Shown one piece after another: positions 8,238 to 16,806 of a stretch of DNA of 29,367 bases; positions within the stretch are counted from its first letter, which is position 1; each line of letters starts with the position of its first letter. The notes below the pieces were generated by a model. That model saw only the letters and a program-made list of their open reading frames with translations. It had not been told where the DNA came from and did not search any database. A program made the translations under genes and the position numbers. This stretch comes from Pseudopedobacter sp040392825. Its GTDB lineage: Bacteria > Bacteroidota > Bacteroidia > Sphingobacteriales > Sphingobacteriaceae. Location of the stretch: the NCBI RefSeq assembly GCF_040392825.1, contig NZ_JBEBVH010000013.1, positions 1 to 29,367 on the forward strand. Direction: 5' to 3'.

Positions 8238-9482
8238 ATGTTGAAATACGAAAAATTTGTATTGAAAAATGGACTACGTGTTTTAGTCCATGAAGATCAC
8301 AATACGCCAATGGCAGTATTAAATATACTGTACGATGTTGGAGCCCGCGATGAACAAGAAGACAAAACAGGTTTTGCGCATTTATTTGAGCACTTGATGT
8401 TTGGAGGTTCTGTAAATATCCCTTCTTACGATGAACCTTTACAAAGAGTTGGTGGTGAAAATAATGCTTTTACCAGTAACGACATTACAAATTACTATAT
8501 CACATTACCTGCTGCTAATTTAGAAACTGCTTTTTGGTTAGAATCGGACAGAATGCTAAGTCTGGCTTTTTCTGAAAAGAGTCTGGAAGTACAAAGGAAT
8601 GTAGTTTGCGAAGAATTTAAACAGAGGTACTTAAACCAGCCTTATGGCGATGTATGGTTAAAGTTGAGACCCCTGGTTTATAAAAATCATCCTTATAGAT
8701 GGGCTACTATTGGTAAGGAACTCTCACACATCGAGGACGCGAAAATGGAAGACGTTAAAGCGTTCTTTAAAAAACATTATAATCCGCAGAACGCCATATT
8801 AATAGTTGGAGGAGATGTGGAAATGACGGAGGTTAAAAGGCTGGCAGAGAAATGGTTTGAACCAATAGAACCCGGAACTAAGTACCTAAGAAATTTACCT
8901 CATGAAGACGAACAGACCGAAGAGGTTAGAGAAACAGTTTATGCAGACGTTCCATTGAATGCCATTTATAAAGTCTTTAAAATGGTTGGTAAGGCAGATG
9001 AAAAATACCCGGTTTACGATTTAATATCAGATATTCTTTCACAGGGTAAATCTTCCAGGCTGTATAGGCAACTAGTTAAAGAAAAACAGCTGTTTTCAGA
9101 CATTAATGCATACAATTACGGCAGTATAGATACCGGAATGTTCGTCATAGAAGGTAGGTTAAACGAGAATGTTAACCCGGAAGATGCAGATAATGCCATC
9201 TGGCAGGAATTAACGCGACTAAAGGAAGAAATCGTGTTAGAAGACGAGTTAATAAAAGTGAAGAATAAATACGAATCTACATTTGAATTTGCAGAAATGA
9301 GCTTGCTGGATAAAGCAATGAATCTGGCATTTTACGAACTATTGGGAAATGCCAATGATTTAAATGAAGAAATAGAGAAATATCAAAAAGTCACTAGAGA
9401 AGATATTATGGATATTTCTCGGTTTATGTTTCAAAAAGAAAAGTCCACAACCTTATATTATCTGTCAAACAATGCTAAATAG
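8238..9482 (+). CDS. M16 family zinc peptidase, catalytic subunit
   Basis: This is an insulinase/pitrilysin-type metallopeptidase of 414 residues, one half of the two-subunit M16 arrangement. The inverted zinc motif HxxEH is present as HLFEH at residues 48-52. The third ligand is a glutamate in NVVCEEFKQRY near 125-126. The usual second M16 domain follows. There is no signal peptide, so it is probably cytoplasmic, or exported by means I cannot see. It overlaps the following non-catalytic M16 gene by 11 bp, so the two products very likely form a heterodimer made at equal levels. Confidence 0.92.
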   Translation: MLKYEKFVLKNGLRVLVHEDHNTPMAVLNILYDVGARDEQEDKTGFAHLFEHLMFGGSVNIPSYDEPLQRVGGENNAFTSNDITNYYITLPAANLETAFWLESDRMLSLAFSEKSLEVQRNVVCEEFKQRYLNQPYGDVWLKLRPLVYKNHPYRWATIGKELSHIEDAKMEDVKAFFKKHYNPQNAILIVGGDVEMTEVKRLAEKWFEPIEPGTKYLRNLPHEDEQTEEVRETVYADVPLNAIYKVFKMVGKADEKYPVYDLISDILSQGKSSRLYRQLVKEKQLFSDINAYNYGSIDTGMFVIEGRLNENVNPEDADNAIWQELTRLKEEIVLEDELIKVKNKYESTFEFAEMSLLDKAMNLAFYELLGNANDLNEEIEKYQKVTREDIMDISRFMFQKEKSTTLYYLSNNAK

Positions 9483-10743
9483 AAAAGAGGCACCTTTATT
9501 TAAAGAAGTAGAAAATATACATTTTGTCCATGCCGAAGAAAAAAGACTTAAAAACGGAATACCGGTTTTTATTTTAAACGGAGGGGAGCAAAATTTAGTC
9601 AGAGTCGAGTTTATTTTTAAAAATGTGAATTGGGACGCTTCTGAACCACTATCCGGAAGTATAACCAATTCGATGTTAAGCGAAGGGACCCACAATTTAA
9701 CAGCTGGAGAGATAGCAGATAAAATTGATTTTTATGGTGCTTTTTTTCAGGCTGAATCTGGTTTCGATCGGTCTTCTGTAACTTTATATAGCTTAAATAG
9801 ACATCTTGGCAGTACTTTGCCTATTATACAGGATATACTATTTAATTCGAACTTTCCGCAAAAAGAATTAGATACGCTATTGAATACGCATAAGCAAAGA
9901 ATGAAGGTTTCTTTAGAAAAGAACGACTTTCTGGCTAAAAAGACATTCAATAAATTAGTATTTGGTGATACTTTATATGGATATACTGCCGAATTGGAAG
10001 ATTTTGATAAAGTAAACCGAGAGGAACTTATGGCTTACTATAAAAAGGCTTATCATCCCAAAAATTGTACTATCGTTATCGCAGGGAAAGTAGATAATAC
10101 TGTATTAACTATGTTGGACAGCCTTTTTGGCGGATGGACAAATGAAGCGCATTTTGAAGAAAATAACTTTGACATCCCTGAAGTGAAATCGAAATTCGAA
10201 CTGGTAGAAAAAGACCAGGCATTACAGTCAGCTATAAGACTAGGTATAAAAACAGTAAATAGAACGCATCCGGATTTCTTTGGTATGCAGCTCTTAACAA
10301 CCGTTTTAGGTGGATATTTTGGCAGCAGATTGATGTCGAATATCAGGGAAGATAAAGGTTATACTTATGGAATAGGCGCTGCTAATATATCCTTAGAAAA
10401 TACCGGAACTTTTTTTATTGCCTCGGAAGTAGGAGCGGATGTTTGCAGAAATACATTTGAAGAGATAGAAAAAGAAATTAATATTCTGAAAACAGAACTT
10501 ATACCAGAGGAAGAATTAAAACTGGTGAAAAACTATTTTATCGGAAGTATTTTGGGAAGCTTAGAGAATATTTTTTCTCATGCAGATAAGTTTAAAAATA
10601 TCTATTTCTACGGATTGGATTATAGTCACTTAGAGAGGCAAATCCAAACTATCAAACACTTGACTTCTGAAGAGCTTAAAGCTCTTGCCAATAAATACCT
10701 TGTATTTGACGACTTTATTAAGGTTGTTGTTGGGAAGTATTAG
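9472..10743 (+). CDS. M16 family peptidase, non-catalytic partner subunit
   Basis: The 423-residue product has the M16 fold but no HxxEH. Its C-terminal half carries the conserved GGYFGSRLMSNIREDKGYTYG segment, whose Arg and Tyr help bind peptide in the partner's active site. This is the pattern of the inactive subunit in bacterial two-gene M16 peptidases. The start ATG lies inside the last codons of the upstream gene (ATGCTAAATAG overlap), indicating translational coupling. The pair ends at a strong terminator (10752-10798). Confidence 0.9.
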   Translation: MLNRKEAPLFKEVENIHFVHAEEKRLKNGIPVFILNGGEQNLVRVEFIFKNVNWDASEPLSGSITNSMLSEGTHNLTAGEIADKIDFYGAFFQAESGFDRSSVTLYSLNRHLGSTLPIIQDILFNSNFPQKELDTLLNTHKQRMKVSLEKNDFLAKKTFNKLVFGDTLYGYTAELEDFDKVNREELMAYYKKAYHPKNCTIVIAGKVDNTVLTMLDSLFGGWTNEAHFEENNFDIPEVKSKFELVEKDQALQSAIRLGIKTVNRTHPDFFGMQLLTTVLGGYFGSRLMSNIREDKGYTYGIGAANISLENTGTFFIASEVGADVCRNTFEEIEKEINILKTELIPEEELKLVKNYFIGSILGSLENIFSHADKFKNIYFYGLDYSHLERQIQTIKHLTSEELKALANKYLVFDDFIKVVVGKY

Positions 10744-10751
10744 TTTATTTT

Positions 10752-10798
10752 AAGTGGTTTCATTATTCGGTGAAACCACTTGAAGTTTTTGTTTTATT
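10752..10798 (+). terminator. Intrinsic terminator of the M16 operon
   Basis: A perfect 11-bp stem, AAGTGGTTTCA (10752-10762) with TGAAACCACTT (10771-10781), has an 8-nt loop and is followed by a T-rich tract. Confidence 0.85.
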
Positions 10799-10821
10799 TC
10801 CCTCAAATGACAAATTATTTT

Positions 10822-10849
10822 TTTGTTTTAGGATAAAATCGTAATTTTG
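10822..10849 (+). promoter_or_regulatory. Promoter of guaB (TTTG-N16-TAATTTTG)
   Basis: A perfect -7 box, TAATTTTG, lies at 10842-10849. A TTTG lies at 10822-10825 with a 16-nt spacer, slightly short for the usual range. The position after a terminator and 32 nt before the guaB ATG supports it. Confidence 0.65.
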
Positions 10850-10881
10850 TATCGCAAATAAAGACCCTTAATTTATTTGCT

Positions 10882-12351
10882 ATGCAATTAGATCCACATA
10901 AATTTATAGCCGAAGGATTAACTTACGATGATGTTCTATTAGTTCCGGCTTATTCAGAAGTTTTACCAAGAGAAGTTGATACTTCTACATTCTTAACAAG
11001 AAACATTCGCTTAAATGTTCCTATTGTCTCTGCAGCAATGGATACTGTTACAGATGCCAATTTAGCTATCGCAATCGCACAAACAGGAGGTATAGGCTTT
11101 CTTCATAAGAATATGACCATAGAAGCTCAGGCTGCCGAAGTAAGAAAAGTTAAACGGTCAGAAAGTGGAATGATCCAGGATCCGGTTACTTTATCGCAAA
11201 AGGCAACGGTAGGAGAAGCTTTCAAAATGATGAAAGAATTCCAGATAGGAGGAATCCCAATTGTTTCAGATAATAACAAATTAGTTGGTATCGTTACCAA
11301 TCGTGATTTACGCTTCCAAAAAGATTTAAACATTTTAGTTTCTGACGTCATGACGAAAGAAAACCTGATAACAGCTCCGGAAGGTACAACCTTAAAAGAA
11401 GCGGAATCTATTCTTCAGGATTATAAAATAGAAAAATTGCCGGTTGTTCGCGAAGATGGAACTTTATCAGGATTGATTACTTTTAAAGACATCCAAAAGT
11501 TTAAAAACTATCCATCCGCATGTAAAGACGAACACGGGAGACTTAGAGTTGGCGCAGCAGTGGGTGTAACAACAGATACATTGGAACGTGTTGAAGCTTT
11601 GGTGAAAGCCGGAGTTGATGTAATCACAATAGATACAGCACACGGTCATTCCAAAGGGGTAATAGATAAGCTAAAAGAAGTAAAAGCGAAATTTCCGCAA
11701 GTAGACGTAATCGCTGGAAATATTGCGACTGGAGCAGCTGCTAAGGCTTTGGTAGAGGCAGGAGCAGATGCCGTAAAAGTAGGAATAGGTCCTGGTTCCA
11801 TTTGTACAACCAGAATTATTGCAGGTGTGGGCGTTCCTCAGCTATATGCAGTTTATGAAGTTGCTAAAGCTTTGGAAGGAACAGGAATTCCCTTAATTGC
11901 CGATGGTGGTATCAAACAAACCGGAGATATAGCCAAAGCGATTGCTGCAGGAGCAAGTACTATTATGGCAGGTTCACTTTTTGCAGGTGTTGAAGAAGCT
12001 CCCGGAGAAACCATTATTTATGAAGGGAGAAAATTCAAATCGTATAGAGGAATGGGATCTGTAGAAGCTATGGAGCAAGGTTCTAAAGACAGATATTTTC
12101 AGGATGTAGAAGCCGATATTAAAAAATTAGTACCAGAAGGTATTGTCGGAAGAGTACCTTATAAAGGAACTTTGGCAGAAGTTATGCATCAATATATAGG
12201 AGGTCTCAGAGCTAGTATGGGATACTGTGGAGCAAAAGATATTCCTGCATTACAAAAGGCACAATTTGTAAGAATTACTGCTTCGGGAATAAGAGAATCT
12301 CATCCACACGGAATTACGATTACTAAAGAAGCACCTAACTACAGTAGATAG
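10882..12351 (+). CDS. guaB: IMP dehydrogenase
   Basis: The enzyme oxidises IMP to XMP with NAD+, the committed step of guanine nucleotide synthesis. The 489-residue length is normal. An N-terminal barrel part (EGLTYDDVLLVPAYSEVLPREVD) comes first. A CBS-domain pair follows at about 100-208, with GIPIVSDNNKLVGIVTNRDLR and KLPVVREDGTLSGLITFKDI. The catalytic loop GPGSICTTR has Cys308. The flap region reads GMGSVEAMEQGSKDRYFQ. The CBS pair, the usual site of ATP/GTP control, is intact. The gene has its own promoter and terminator, so it is monocistronic. Confidence 0.97.
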   Translation: MQLDPHKFIAEGLTYDDVLLVPAYSEVLPREVDTSTFLTRNIRLNVPIVSAAMDTVTDANLAIAIAQTGGIGFLHKNMTIEAQAAEVRKVKRSESGMIQDPVTLSQKATVGEAFKMMKEFQIGGIPIVSDNNKLVGIVTNRDLRFQKDLNILVSDVMTKENLITAPEGTTLKEAESILQDYKIEKLPVVREDGTLSGLITFKDIQKFKNYPSACKDEHGRLRVGAAVGVTTDTLERVEALVKAGVDVITIDTAHGHSKGVIDKLKEVKAKFPQVDVIAGNIATGAAAKALVEAGADAVKVGIGPGSICTTRIIAGVGVPQLYAVYEVAKALEGTGIPLIADGGIKQTGDIAKAIAAGASTIMAGSLFAGVEEAPGETIIYEGRKFKSYRGMGSVEAMEQGSKDRYFQDVEADIKKLVPEGIVGRVPYKGTLAEVMHQYIGGLRASMGYCGAKDIPALQKAQFVRITASGIRESHPHGITITKEAPNYSR

Positions 12352-12370
12352 TAAATACTAAAATCAGAAG

Positions 12371-12420
12371 ACGCAGGATTACAAAGAGATTCATTCTTAT
12401 ACGTAACCCTGCGTTTTTTG
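12371..12420 (+). terminator. Intrinsic terminator of guaB
   Basis: A 12-bp stem with one mismatch pairs 12371-12382 (ACGCAGGATTAC) with 12403-12414 (GTAACCCTGCGT), followed by a run of T. It lies between the convergent guaB and SAM-hydrolase genes. Confidence 0.75.
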
Positions 12421-12431
12421 TTGATATACTT

Positions 12432-13208
12432 TTACTGAAAATCTATCCGAACGATATCTCCGATATTCAGGCCTAGCAACCCGCTTGCATTCCCCTTATT
12501 AATGGCAATTTCTAAATGATCCGATATACCAAATAAACAAAGTTTTTCACCTTCCGGAACTTCGTTATAGTGCCAGCTTAGTTGATTGATTGTTTCGTTT
12601 CTTCTGAAAGAAAGTGTAAAGTTTCGTCCTTGTTGTACCTTTGTAAATAAATTTTTGGTTACGTTGGTTACAACATTCTGGAAAGAATCTACAAAAATAA
12701 CACTGCCTTTAATCTGATCTGGCTCAACAATAGGGTGTAAGTTCACCCTTTCCTCCACTTTATCGGTTGGTATGCCTATCTCTTTAAGAGCACCTCCGGC
12801 AGCCAAATGGCAGGCAGCTTTCACAAAAATATCAGCCAAAGGAAAATGCAAAAATTTTAAATCCTGCATAATATTAATTTCAACAATTTCCTGAGGTTCC
12901 TCATCAAATATCAAAGAAAATATTCCATTATCAGAACCGACAAAATAATGGTCTCTGTATTTTACGGCAATATATTTGTTATACTCGCTGTAAACCGTAT
13001 CAATTCCAATTAAATGGACCGTATTTTTTGGAAAATAAGAAAAACAGTTCTTTAAAATAAATGCAGCCCTCGAAATATTAAAGGCTTGTATTTCATGCGT
13101 AATATCAATAATATTCACATGAGGCAAAGTACTTAAGATACTGCCTTTTAATGCCGCTTGGTAAAAATCTTTATACCCTAAATCTGTGGTTAAAGTAATA
13201 ATTGCCAT
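12432..13208 (-). CDS. SAM hydrolase, adenosine-forming (DUF62 family)
   Basis: This 258-residue cytoplasmic protein belongs to the DUF62 / SAM hydroxide adenosyltransferase family, which splits S-adenosylmethionine with water into adenosine and methionine. It is related to fluorinases and chlorinases. Visible family motifs are TLTTDLGYKD at 5-14, NIIDITHEI, VHLIGIDTVY, FVGSDNGIFSL and FVDSFQNVVTN; the last two carry the nucleoside-contacting Asp/Asn positions. Metabolic purpose is unsettled, probably SAM turnover. It is transcribed alone from a TAATTTTG promoter at 13259-13266. The leader contains a short perfect hairpin, TTCTTG/CAAGAA, at 13233-13249. Confidence 0.88.
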   Translation of the reverse strand: MAIITLTTDLGYKDFYQAALKGSILSTLPHVNIIDITHEIQAFNISRAAFILKNCFSYFPKNTVHLIGIDTVYSEYNKYIAVKYRDHYFVGSDNGIFSLIFDEEPQEIVEINIMQDLKFLHFPLADIFVKAACHLAAGGALKEIGIPTDKVEERVNLHPIVEPDQIKGSVIFVDSFQNVVTNVTKNLFTKVQQGRNFTLSFRRNETINQLSWHYNEVPEGEKLCLFGISDHLEIAINKGNASGLLGLNIGDIVRIDFQ

Positions 13209-13258
13209 TAAATTTGTGAATATTTATTCTTATTCTTGCATTACAAGAACGAGTAGCG

Positions 13259-13266
13259 CAAAATTA
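13259..13266 (-). promoter_or_regulatory. -7 promoter element of the SAM hydrolase gene (TAATTTTG)
   Basis: This is a perfect TAnnTTTG on the minus strand, about 50 nt before the start codon. A TTTTG at 13295-13291 gives a 24-nt spacer, slightly long. It lies within the intergenic space shared with divergent phoH. Confidence 0.55.
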
Positions 13267-13311
13267 AGTTTTTAATTTACATAACATACTCAAAACATTA
13301 AAAAGTAGAGC

Positions 13312-14268
13312 TTGAACGAACTTAAAATTACCTTAGAAACAGTAAATCCTCTTATATTATGGGGACCAAATAATGAATACTTTGAACTGATAAAGCGTTC
13401 ATTTCCAAAAATAAAAATAGTTGCAAGGGGCGAAGAATTAAAGGCTTTAGGAGACGAAAATGAACTCATAAAATTTAATCAAAAAATCACCTCGATTATA
13501 AAGCATTTAGATAAATATCAGAATCTGTCGACCGGCGATATAGAGAATATATTGGGAGAAGATGCTGTAAAACGCGTAGAAGAGACCGAGTCTGGCAATA
13601 AAGGATCTTCCGAAGTCATCGTTTTTGGTCAAAATGGCCTGTTGGTGAAAGCCCGTACGGCTAACCAAAGAAAAATGGTGACCAGTATTAATGAAAACGA
13701 TATATTATTTGCTATCGGTCCGGCGGGTACCGGAAAAACGTATACTGCTGTAGCATTAGCAGTAAGAGCACTTAAGAATAAGGAGGTAAAAAGAATCATT
13801 TTAACCCGACCTGCAGTTGAGGCTGGAGAAAATCTGGGATTTTTACCCGGTGACCTGAAAGAAAAGGTAGACCCTTATTTAAGACCGCTTTATGACGCTT
13901 TGGATGATATGCTTCCCGCAGAACGTCTGAAAACGTATATAGAAAACCGGACAATTGAAATTGCTCCTTTAGCATTTATGAGGGGAAGGACATTAGATAA
14001 TTGTTTTGTAATTTTAGATGAGGCACAGAATGCTACAGACATGCAATTAAAAATGTTCCTGACACGTATGGGGCCAACTGCAAAATTTATAGTAACTGGC
14101 GACGTTACCCAGATAGATTTACCTAAAAAGCAACAATCTGGTTTATTCAATGCCTTAAGAATTTTAGAAGGAATAAAAGGAATAGGTATTATTTATTTAA
14201 GCGGAGAAGATGTGGTAAGGCACAAGTTGGTTAAGCGGATACTTGAAGCTTACGGAGACATTCAGTAA
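13312..14268 (+). CDS. PhoH-like ATPase
   Basis: The 318-residue protein is a PhoH-family P-loop ATPase, related to the helicase superfamily 1 core and linked to RNA metabolism. Walker A is GPAGTGKT at 136-143 and Walker B is VILDEAQN at 233-240. The family segments LTRPAVEAGENLGFLPGDLKEK and FIVTGDVTQIDLP are present. The N-terminal ~110 residues contain the usual KH-like extension found in PhoL-type proteins. The start is a TTG (13312) giving MNELKITLE, which matches the family N-terminus; no ATG is available nearby. purC follows 70 bp downstream on the same strand. Confidence 0.93.
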   Translation: MNELKITLETVNPLILWGPNNEYFELIKRSFPKIKIVARGEELKALGDENELIKFNQKITSIIKHLDKYQNLSTGDIENILGEDAVKRVEETESGNKGSSEVIVFGQNGLLVKARTANQRKMVTSINENDILFAIGPAGTGKTYTAVALAVRALKNKEVKRIILTRPAVEAGENLGFLPGDLKEKVDPYLRPLYDALDDMLPAERLKTYIENRTIEIAPLAFMRGRTLDNCFVILDEAQNATDMQLKMFLTRMGPTAKFIVTGDVTQIDLPKKQQSGLFNALRILEGIKGIGIIYLSGEDVVRHKLVKRILEAYGDIQ

Positions 14269-14338
14269 GTTTCTGCAGACAAATGTATTACACAGACTTT
14301 TAAACATTAATTATAGTTCATCAAGAGTTTAACAATAG

Positions 14339-15286
14339 ATGAAAGCGATAAAAGAAACAAATTTCAATTTTCCCGGACAAACAAAATTTTATAAAGGGAA
14401 AGTAAGAGATGTTTATACGATTAAAGATAAATATTTGGTAATGGTGGTAAGTGACAGGATTTCTGCGTTTGATGTAGTTCTGCCAGAACCTATACCTTAT
14501 AAAGGGCAGGTTTTAAACCAGATAGCAGCAAAATTTTTAAACGAAACAAAAGATATAGTTCCTAACTGGGTAATAGCTGTACCCGATGAAAATGTCACAA
14601 TAGGACGAATATGCGAACCTTTTAAAGTAGAAATGGTTATCAGAGGTTATCTGGCAGGACATTTAGCAAGGGAATATGCTGCAGGTAAGAGGGAATTATG
14701 TGGTGTTAAATTGCCGGAAGGACTTAAAGAAAACGATAAACTTCCGGAACCGATAATCACACCAACTACTAAAGCCGCAGTAGGTCATGACGAAGATATA
14801 TCCAGAGAAGAAATACTTAAAAAAGGAATAGTATCCGAAACAGATTATACAAAATTAGAAGAATATACAAGGAAACTTTATCAAAGAGGAACAGAAATTG
14901 CGTCTGAACAAGGGCTGATTCTGGTAGACACAAAATATGAGTTTGGAAAAGCTGATGGAGTAATTTATCTTATAGATGAAATTCATACGCCAGATTCTTC
15001 GAGGTATTTCTATAAGGAGGGATACGATGAATTGCAGAAAAAAGGTGAGCCACAGAAGCAATTATCAAAAGAATTTGTAAGAAGGTGGCTTATAGAAAAT
15101 GGTTTTCAGGGTAAAGACGGACAACAGGTACCGGAAATGAATGAAGAAAGAGTCGAGTCTATCTCCGAAAGATATATAGAGCTATATGAGAAAATAACAG
15201 GAGAAAAATTCCTGAAAGCCAATACTTCAGATGTGTATAAAAGGGTAGAATCTAATATAAACGCAGCCTTAAAAATGTTGCAATAA
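14339..15286 (+). CDS. purC: SAICAR synthetase (phosphoribosylaminoimidazole-succinocarboxamide synthase)
   Basis: PurC joins aspartate to CAIR with ATP in de novo purine synthesis. The 315-residue protein is the longer eukaryote-like form common in Bacteroidota. Visible motifs are FYKGKVRDVYTI and VSDRISAFDVVLPEPIPYKGQVLNQIA at the N-terminus. These are followed by VEMVIRGYLAGHLAREYAAG, LILVDTKYEFGKADG and LIDEIHTPDSSRYF. All catalytic segments look intact. Its placement with guaB about 2 kb away is consistent with a purine-related neighbourhood, although they are separate transcription units. Confidence 0.96.
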   Translation: MKAIKETNFNFPGQTKFYKGKVRDVYTIKDKYLVMVVSDRISAFDVVLPEPIPYKGQVLNQIAAKFLNETKDIVPNWVIAVPDENVTIGRICEPFKVEMVIRGYLAGHLAREYAAGKRELCGVKLPEGLKENDKLPEPIITPTTKAAVGHDEDISREEILKKGIVSETDYTKLEEYTRKLYQRGTEIASEQGLILVDTKYEFGKADGVIYLIDEIHTPDSSRYFYKEGYDELQKKGEPQKQLSKEFVRRWLIENGFQGKDGQQVPEMNEERVESISERYIELYEKITGEKFLKANTSDVYKRVESNINAALKMLQ

Positions 15287-15313
15287 ATGTGCTTAAATGG
15301 TATGATTGATATT

Positions 15314-15344
15314 TTGTTTATTTAAACATAAATTTCGTATTTTG
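15314..15344 (+). promoter_or_regulatory. Candidate promoter and palindromic operator before the STAS gene
   Basis: TTG at 15314-15316 and TATTTTG at 15338-15344 (one base shorter than TAnnTTTG) are 21 nt apart. A 14-bp palindrome, TGTTTA-TT-TAAACA, covers 15315-15328 on the -33 side, where a regulator could bind. It could be chance in AT-rich DNA. Confidence 0.35.
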
Positions 15345-15361
15345 CAATAAATCCAAACCGT

Positions 15362-15739
15362 ATGAAGTTTTCTGTCGACAAACATGAAAAATATGTTCTG
15401 ATTAAACTTGATGAACCCAAATTAAATACTTTGGTTTCTCCTCAATTGAAATCAGAACTGATCTTAACGAATACAGAGGGACAAAGGAATATTATATTGG
15501 ATATGTCTGAGGTGAAATATGTAGATTCATCTGGTTTGAGCAGTATTCTAGTAGGACATAGATTATGTAAAAATTCTGATGGAACTTTTGTCTTAACTGG
15601 TTTAAGTGATGCAGTTTCCAGGTTGCTGGCAATATCTCAGTTAGACAACATTATTACAGTTGTTCCTAAGGTTGAGGAAGCCATAGACATTATCTTTATG
15701 GAAGAGATAGAGAAAGAACTGAATAAAGAAAATCCTTAA
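15362..15739 (+). CDS. STAS-domain protein (anti-sigma-factor antagonist-like)
   Basis: The 125-residue protein is a single STAS domain of the SpoIIAA/RsbV type. The phosphorylatable serine loop is present as DSSGLSS at 55-61, preceded by the NIILDMSEVKYV strand. Such proteins bind an anti-sigma kinase and are switched off by serine phosphorylation. No kinase, phosphatase or sigma gene is adjacent, so the partner lies elsewhere. The C-terminus has an acidic-basic helix (about 105-125). rnz follows 30 bp downstream on the same strand, suggesting co-transcription. Confidence 0.88.
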   Translation: MKFSVDKHEKYVLIKLDEPKLNTLVSPQLKSELILTNTEGQRNIILDMSEVKYVDSSGLSSILVGHRLCKNSDGTFVLTGLSDAVSRLLAISQLDNIITVVPKVEEAIDIIFMEEIEKELNKENP

Positions 15740-15769
15740 CCATTTTTTATATTGTAAATAAGTCTATAT

Positions 15770-16681
15770 ATGAAGTTTGAGGTTACGATTCTGGGGAATA
15801 GCTCTGCTACGCCTATCTTTAACAGAAACCCAACCTCACAAATCCTGAATATCAATGAGTCTCTGCTCATGATTGATTGTGGGGAGGGGACACAGCAACA
15901 ATTGTTACTTTATGGAATAAAGTACAACAGGATTCATCATATCTTTATCAGCCATCTGCATGGCGATCATTTCTTTGGTTTAATTGGTTTGATATCTTCT
16001 ATGAATTTAAATGGAAGAACCAGACCCTTAAAGCTTTTTGGTCCGAAAAATTTATTGGAAATATTGCAGATCCAGCTGAAGTATTCCGATACAAGGTTAG
16101 CCTTCGAATTGGAGTTTGTTGCTCTGGACCCAAACAATACAGGTCTTATTTACGAAACGCGTGATTACACTGTAGAGACCATTCCTTTAAATCACAGAAT
16201 TCCTTGTACAGGCTTTATTTTCAGAGAAAAACAAAGACTGAGGAAGATTCTAAAAGAAAAGGTAGAACCCTTAAATATACCTGCAGAGTATTATCCTTTA
16301 ATTAAGAAGGGAATAGATTACGTAGATAAAAGCGGAAAGACTTATAAAGCTATAGATTTAACAACAGATCCGGATGTACCCCGGTCTTATGCCTATTGTT
16401 CAGATACACTGATGGATGATGGTTACATAAAGTATCTGACCAAAATAGATACATTATATCATGAAGCCACGTTTATGCATGACATGTTGGATAGAGCGAA
16501 AGAAACCCACCATACAACCGCATCAGAAGCAGCAACAATCGCGAAGAATGTAGGAGCAAAGACGCTTTTAATTGGACACTTTTCTGCCCGATATAAAGAT
16601 CTTGCGCCCTTGTTGGCAGAAGCAAGAACCGTTTTTGAAGAAACATATATAGCTAAACAGGGCGAAACTTTTGAGATTTAA
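15770..16681 (+). CDS. rnz: Ribonuclease Z
   Basis: RNase Z is a zinc-dependent endonuclease that trims the 3' trailer of pre-tRNAs, a metallo-beta-lactamase-fold enzyme. The 303-residue length is normal. The start MKFEVTILGNSSATP is typical. The metal motif HxHxDH is SHLHGDH (H62, H64, D66, H67). Later ligand segments include YCSDTLMDD, YHEATFMHDM, a His-rich AKETHHTTASEAA and LIGHFSARY. It is probably co-transcribed with the STAS gene. A weak hairpin and T-run follow at 16703-16723. Confidence 0.95.
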   Translation: MKFEVTILGNSSATPIFNRNPTSQILNINESLLMIDCGEGTQQQLLLYGIKYNRIHHIFISHLHGDHFFGLIGLISSMNLNGRTRPLKLFGPKNLLEILQIQLKYSDTRLAFELEFVALDPNNTGLIYETRDYTVETIPLNHRIPCTGFIFREKQRLRKILKEKVEPLNIPAEYYPLIKKGIDYVDKSGKTYKAIDLTTDPDVPRSYAYCSDTLMDDGYIKYLTKIDTLYHEATFMHDMLDRAKETHHTTASEAATIAKNVGAKTLLIGHFSARYKDLAPLLAEARTVFEETYIAKQGETFEI

Positions 16682-16702
16682 TGTGTTGTTAGTCAGTTTA
16701 AT

Positions 16703-16723
16703 CTGTTTAAATTAACAGTTTTT
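16703..16723 (+). terminator. Weak candidate terminator after rnz
   Basis: A 5-bp stem CTGTT/AACAG with a 6-nt loop is followed by five T residues, 22 nt after the rnz stop. The stem is short, so this is tentative. Confidence 0.35.
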
Positions 16724-16747
16724 AGTCTCATTTATCTTAAAATAGAG

Positions 16748-16755
16748 TAGATTTG
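16748..16755 (+). promoter_or_regulatory. -7 promoter element of fabV (TAGATTTG)
   Basis: This is an exact TAnnTTTG match between the rnz hairpin and fabV. It gives a leader of about 45-50 nt. The -33 element is not clear. Confidence 0.5.
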
Positions 16756-16806
16756 CCCCTCAATTGAATTTGAATTTTTTAATATTGTAAATAAAAAAGA
16801 TATTTC

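Noticed and set aside
9472..9482. Frameshift splitting one long M16 gene in two
   Set aside because: The two halves each have a complete M16 layout, with and without HxxEH, as in known two-subunit peptidases; the overlap is a normal coupled start.
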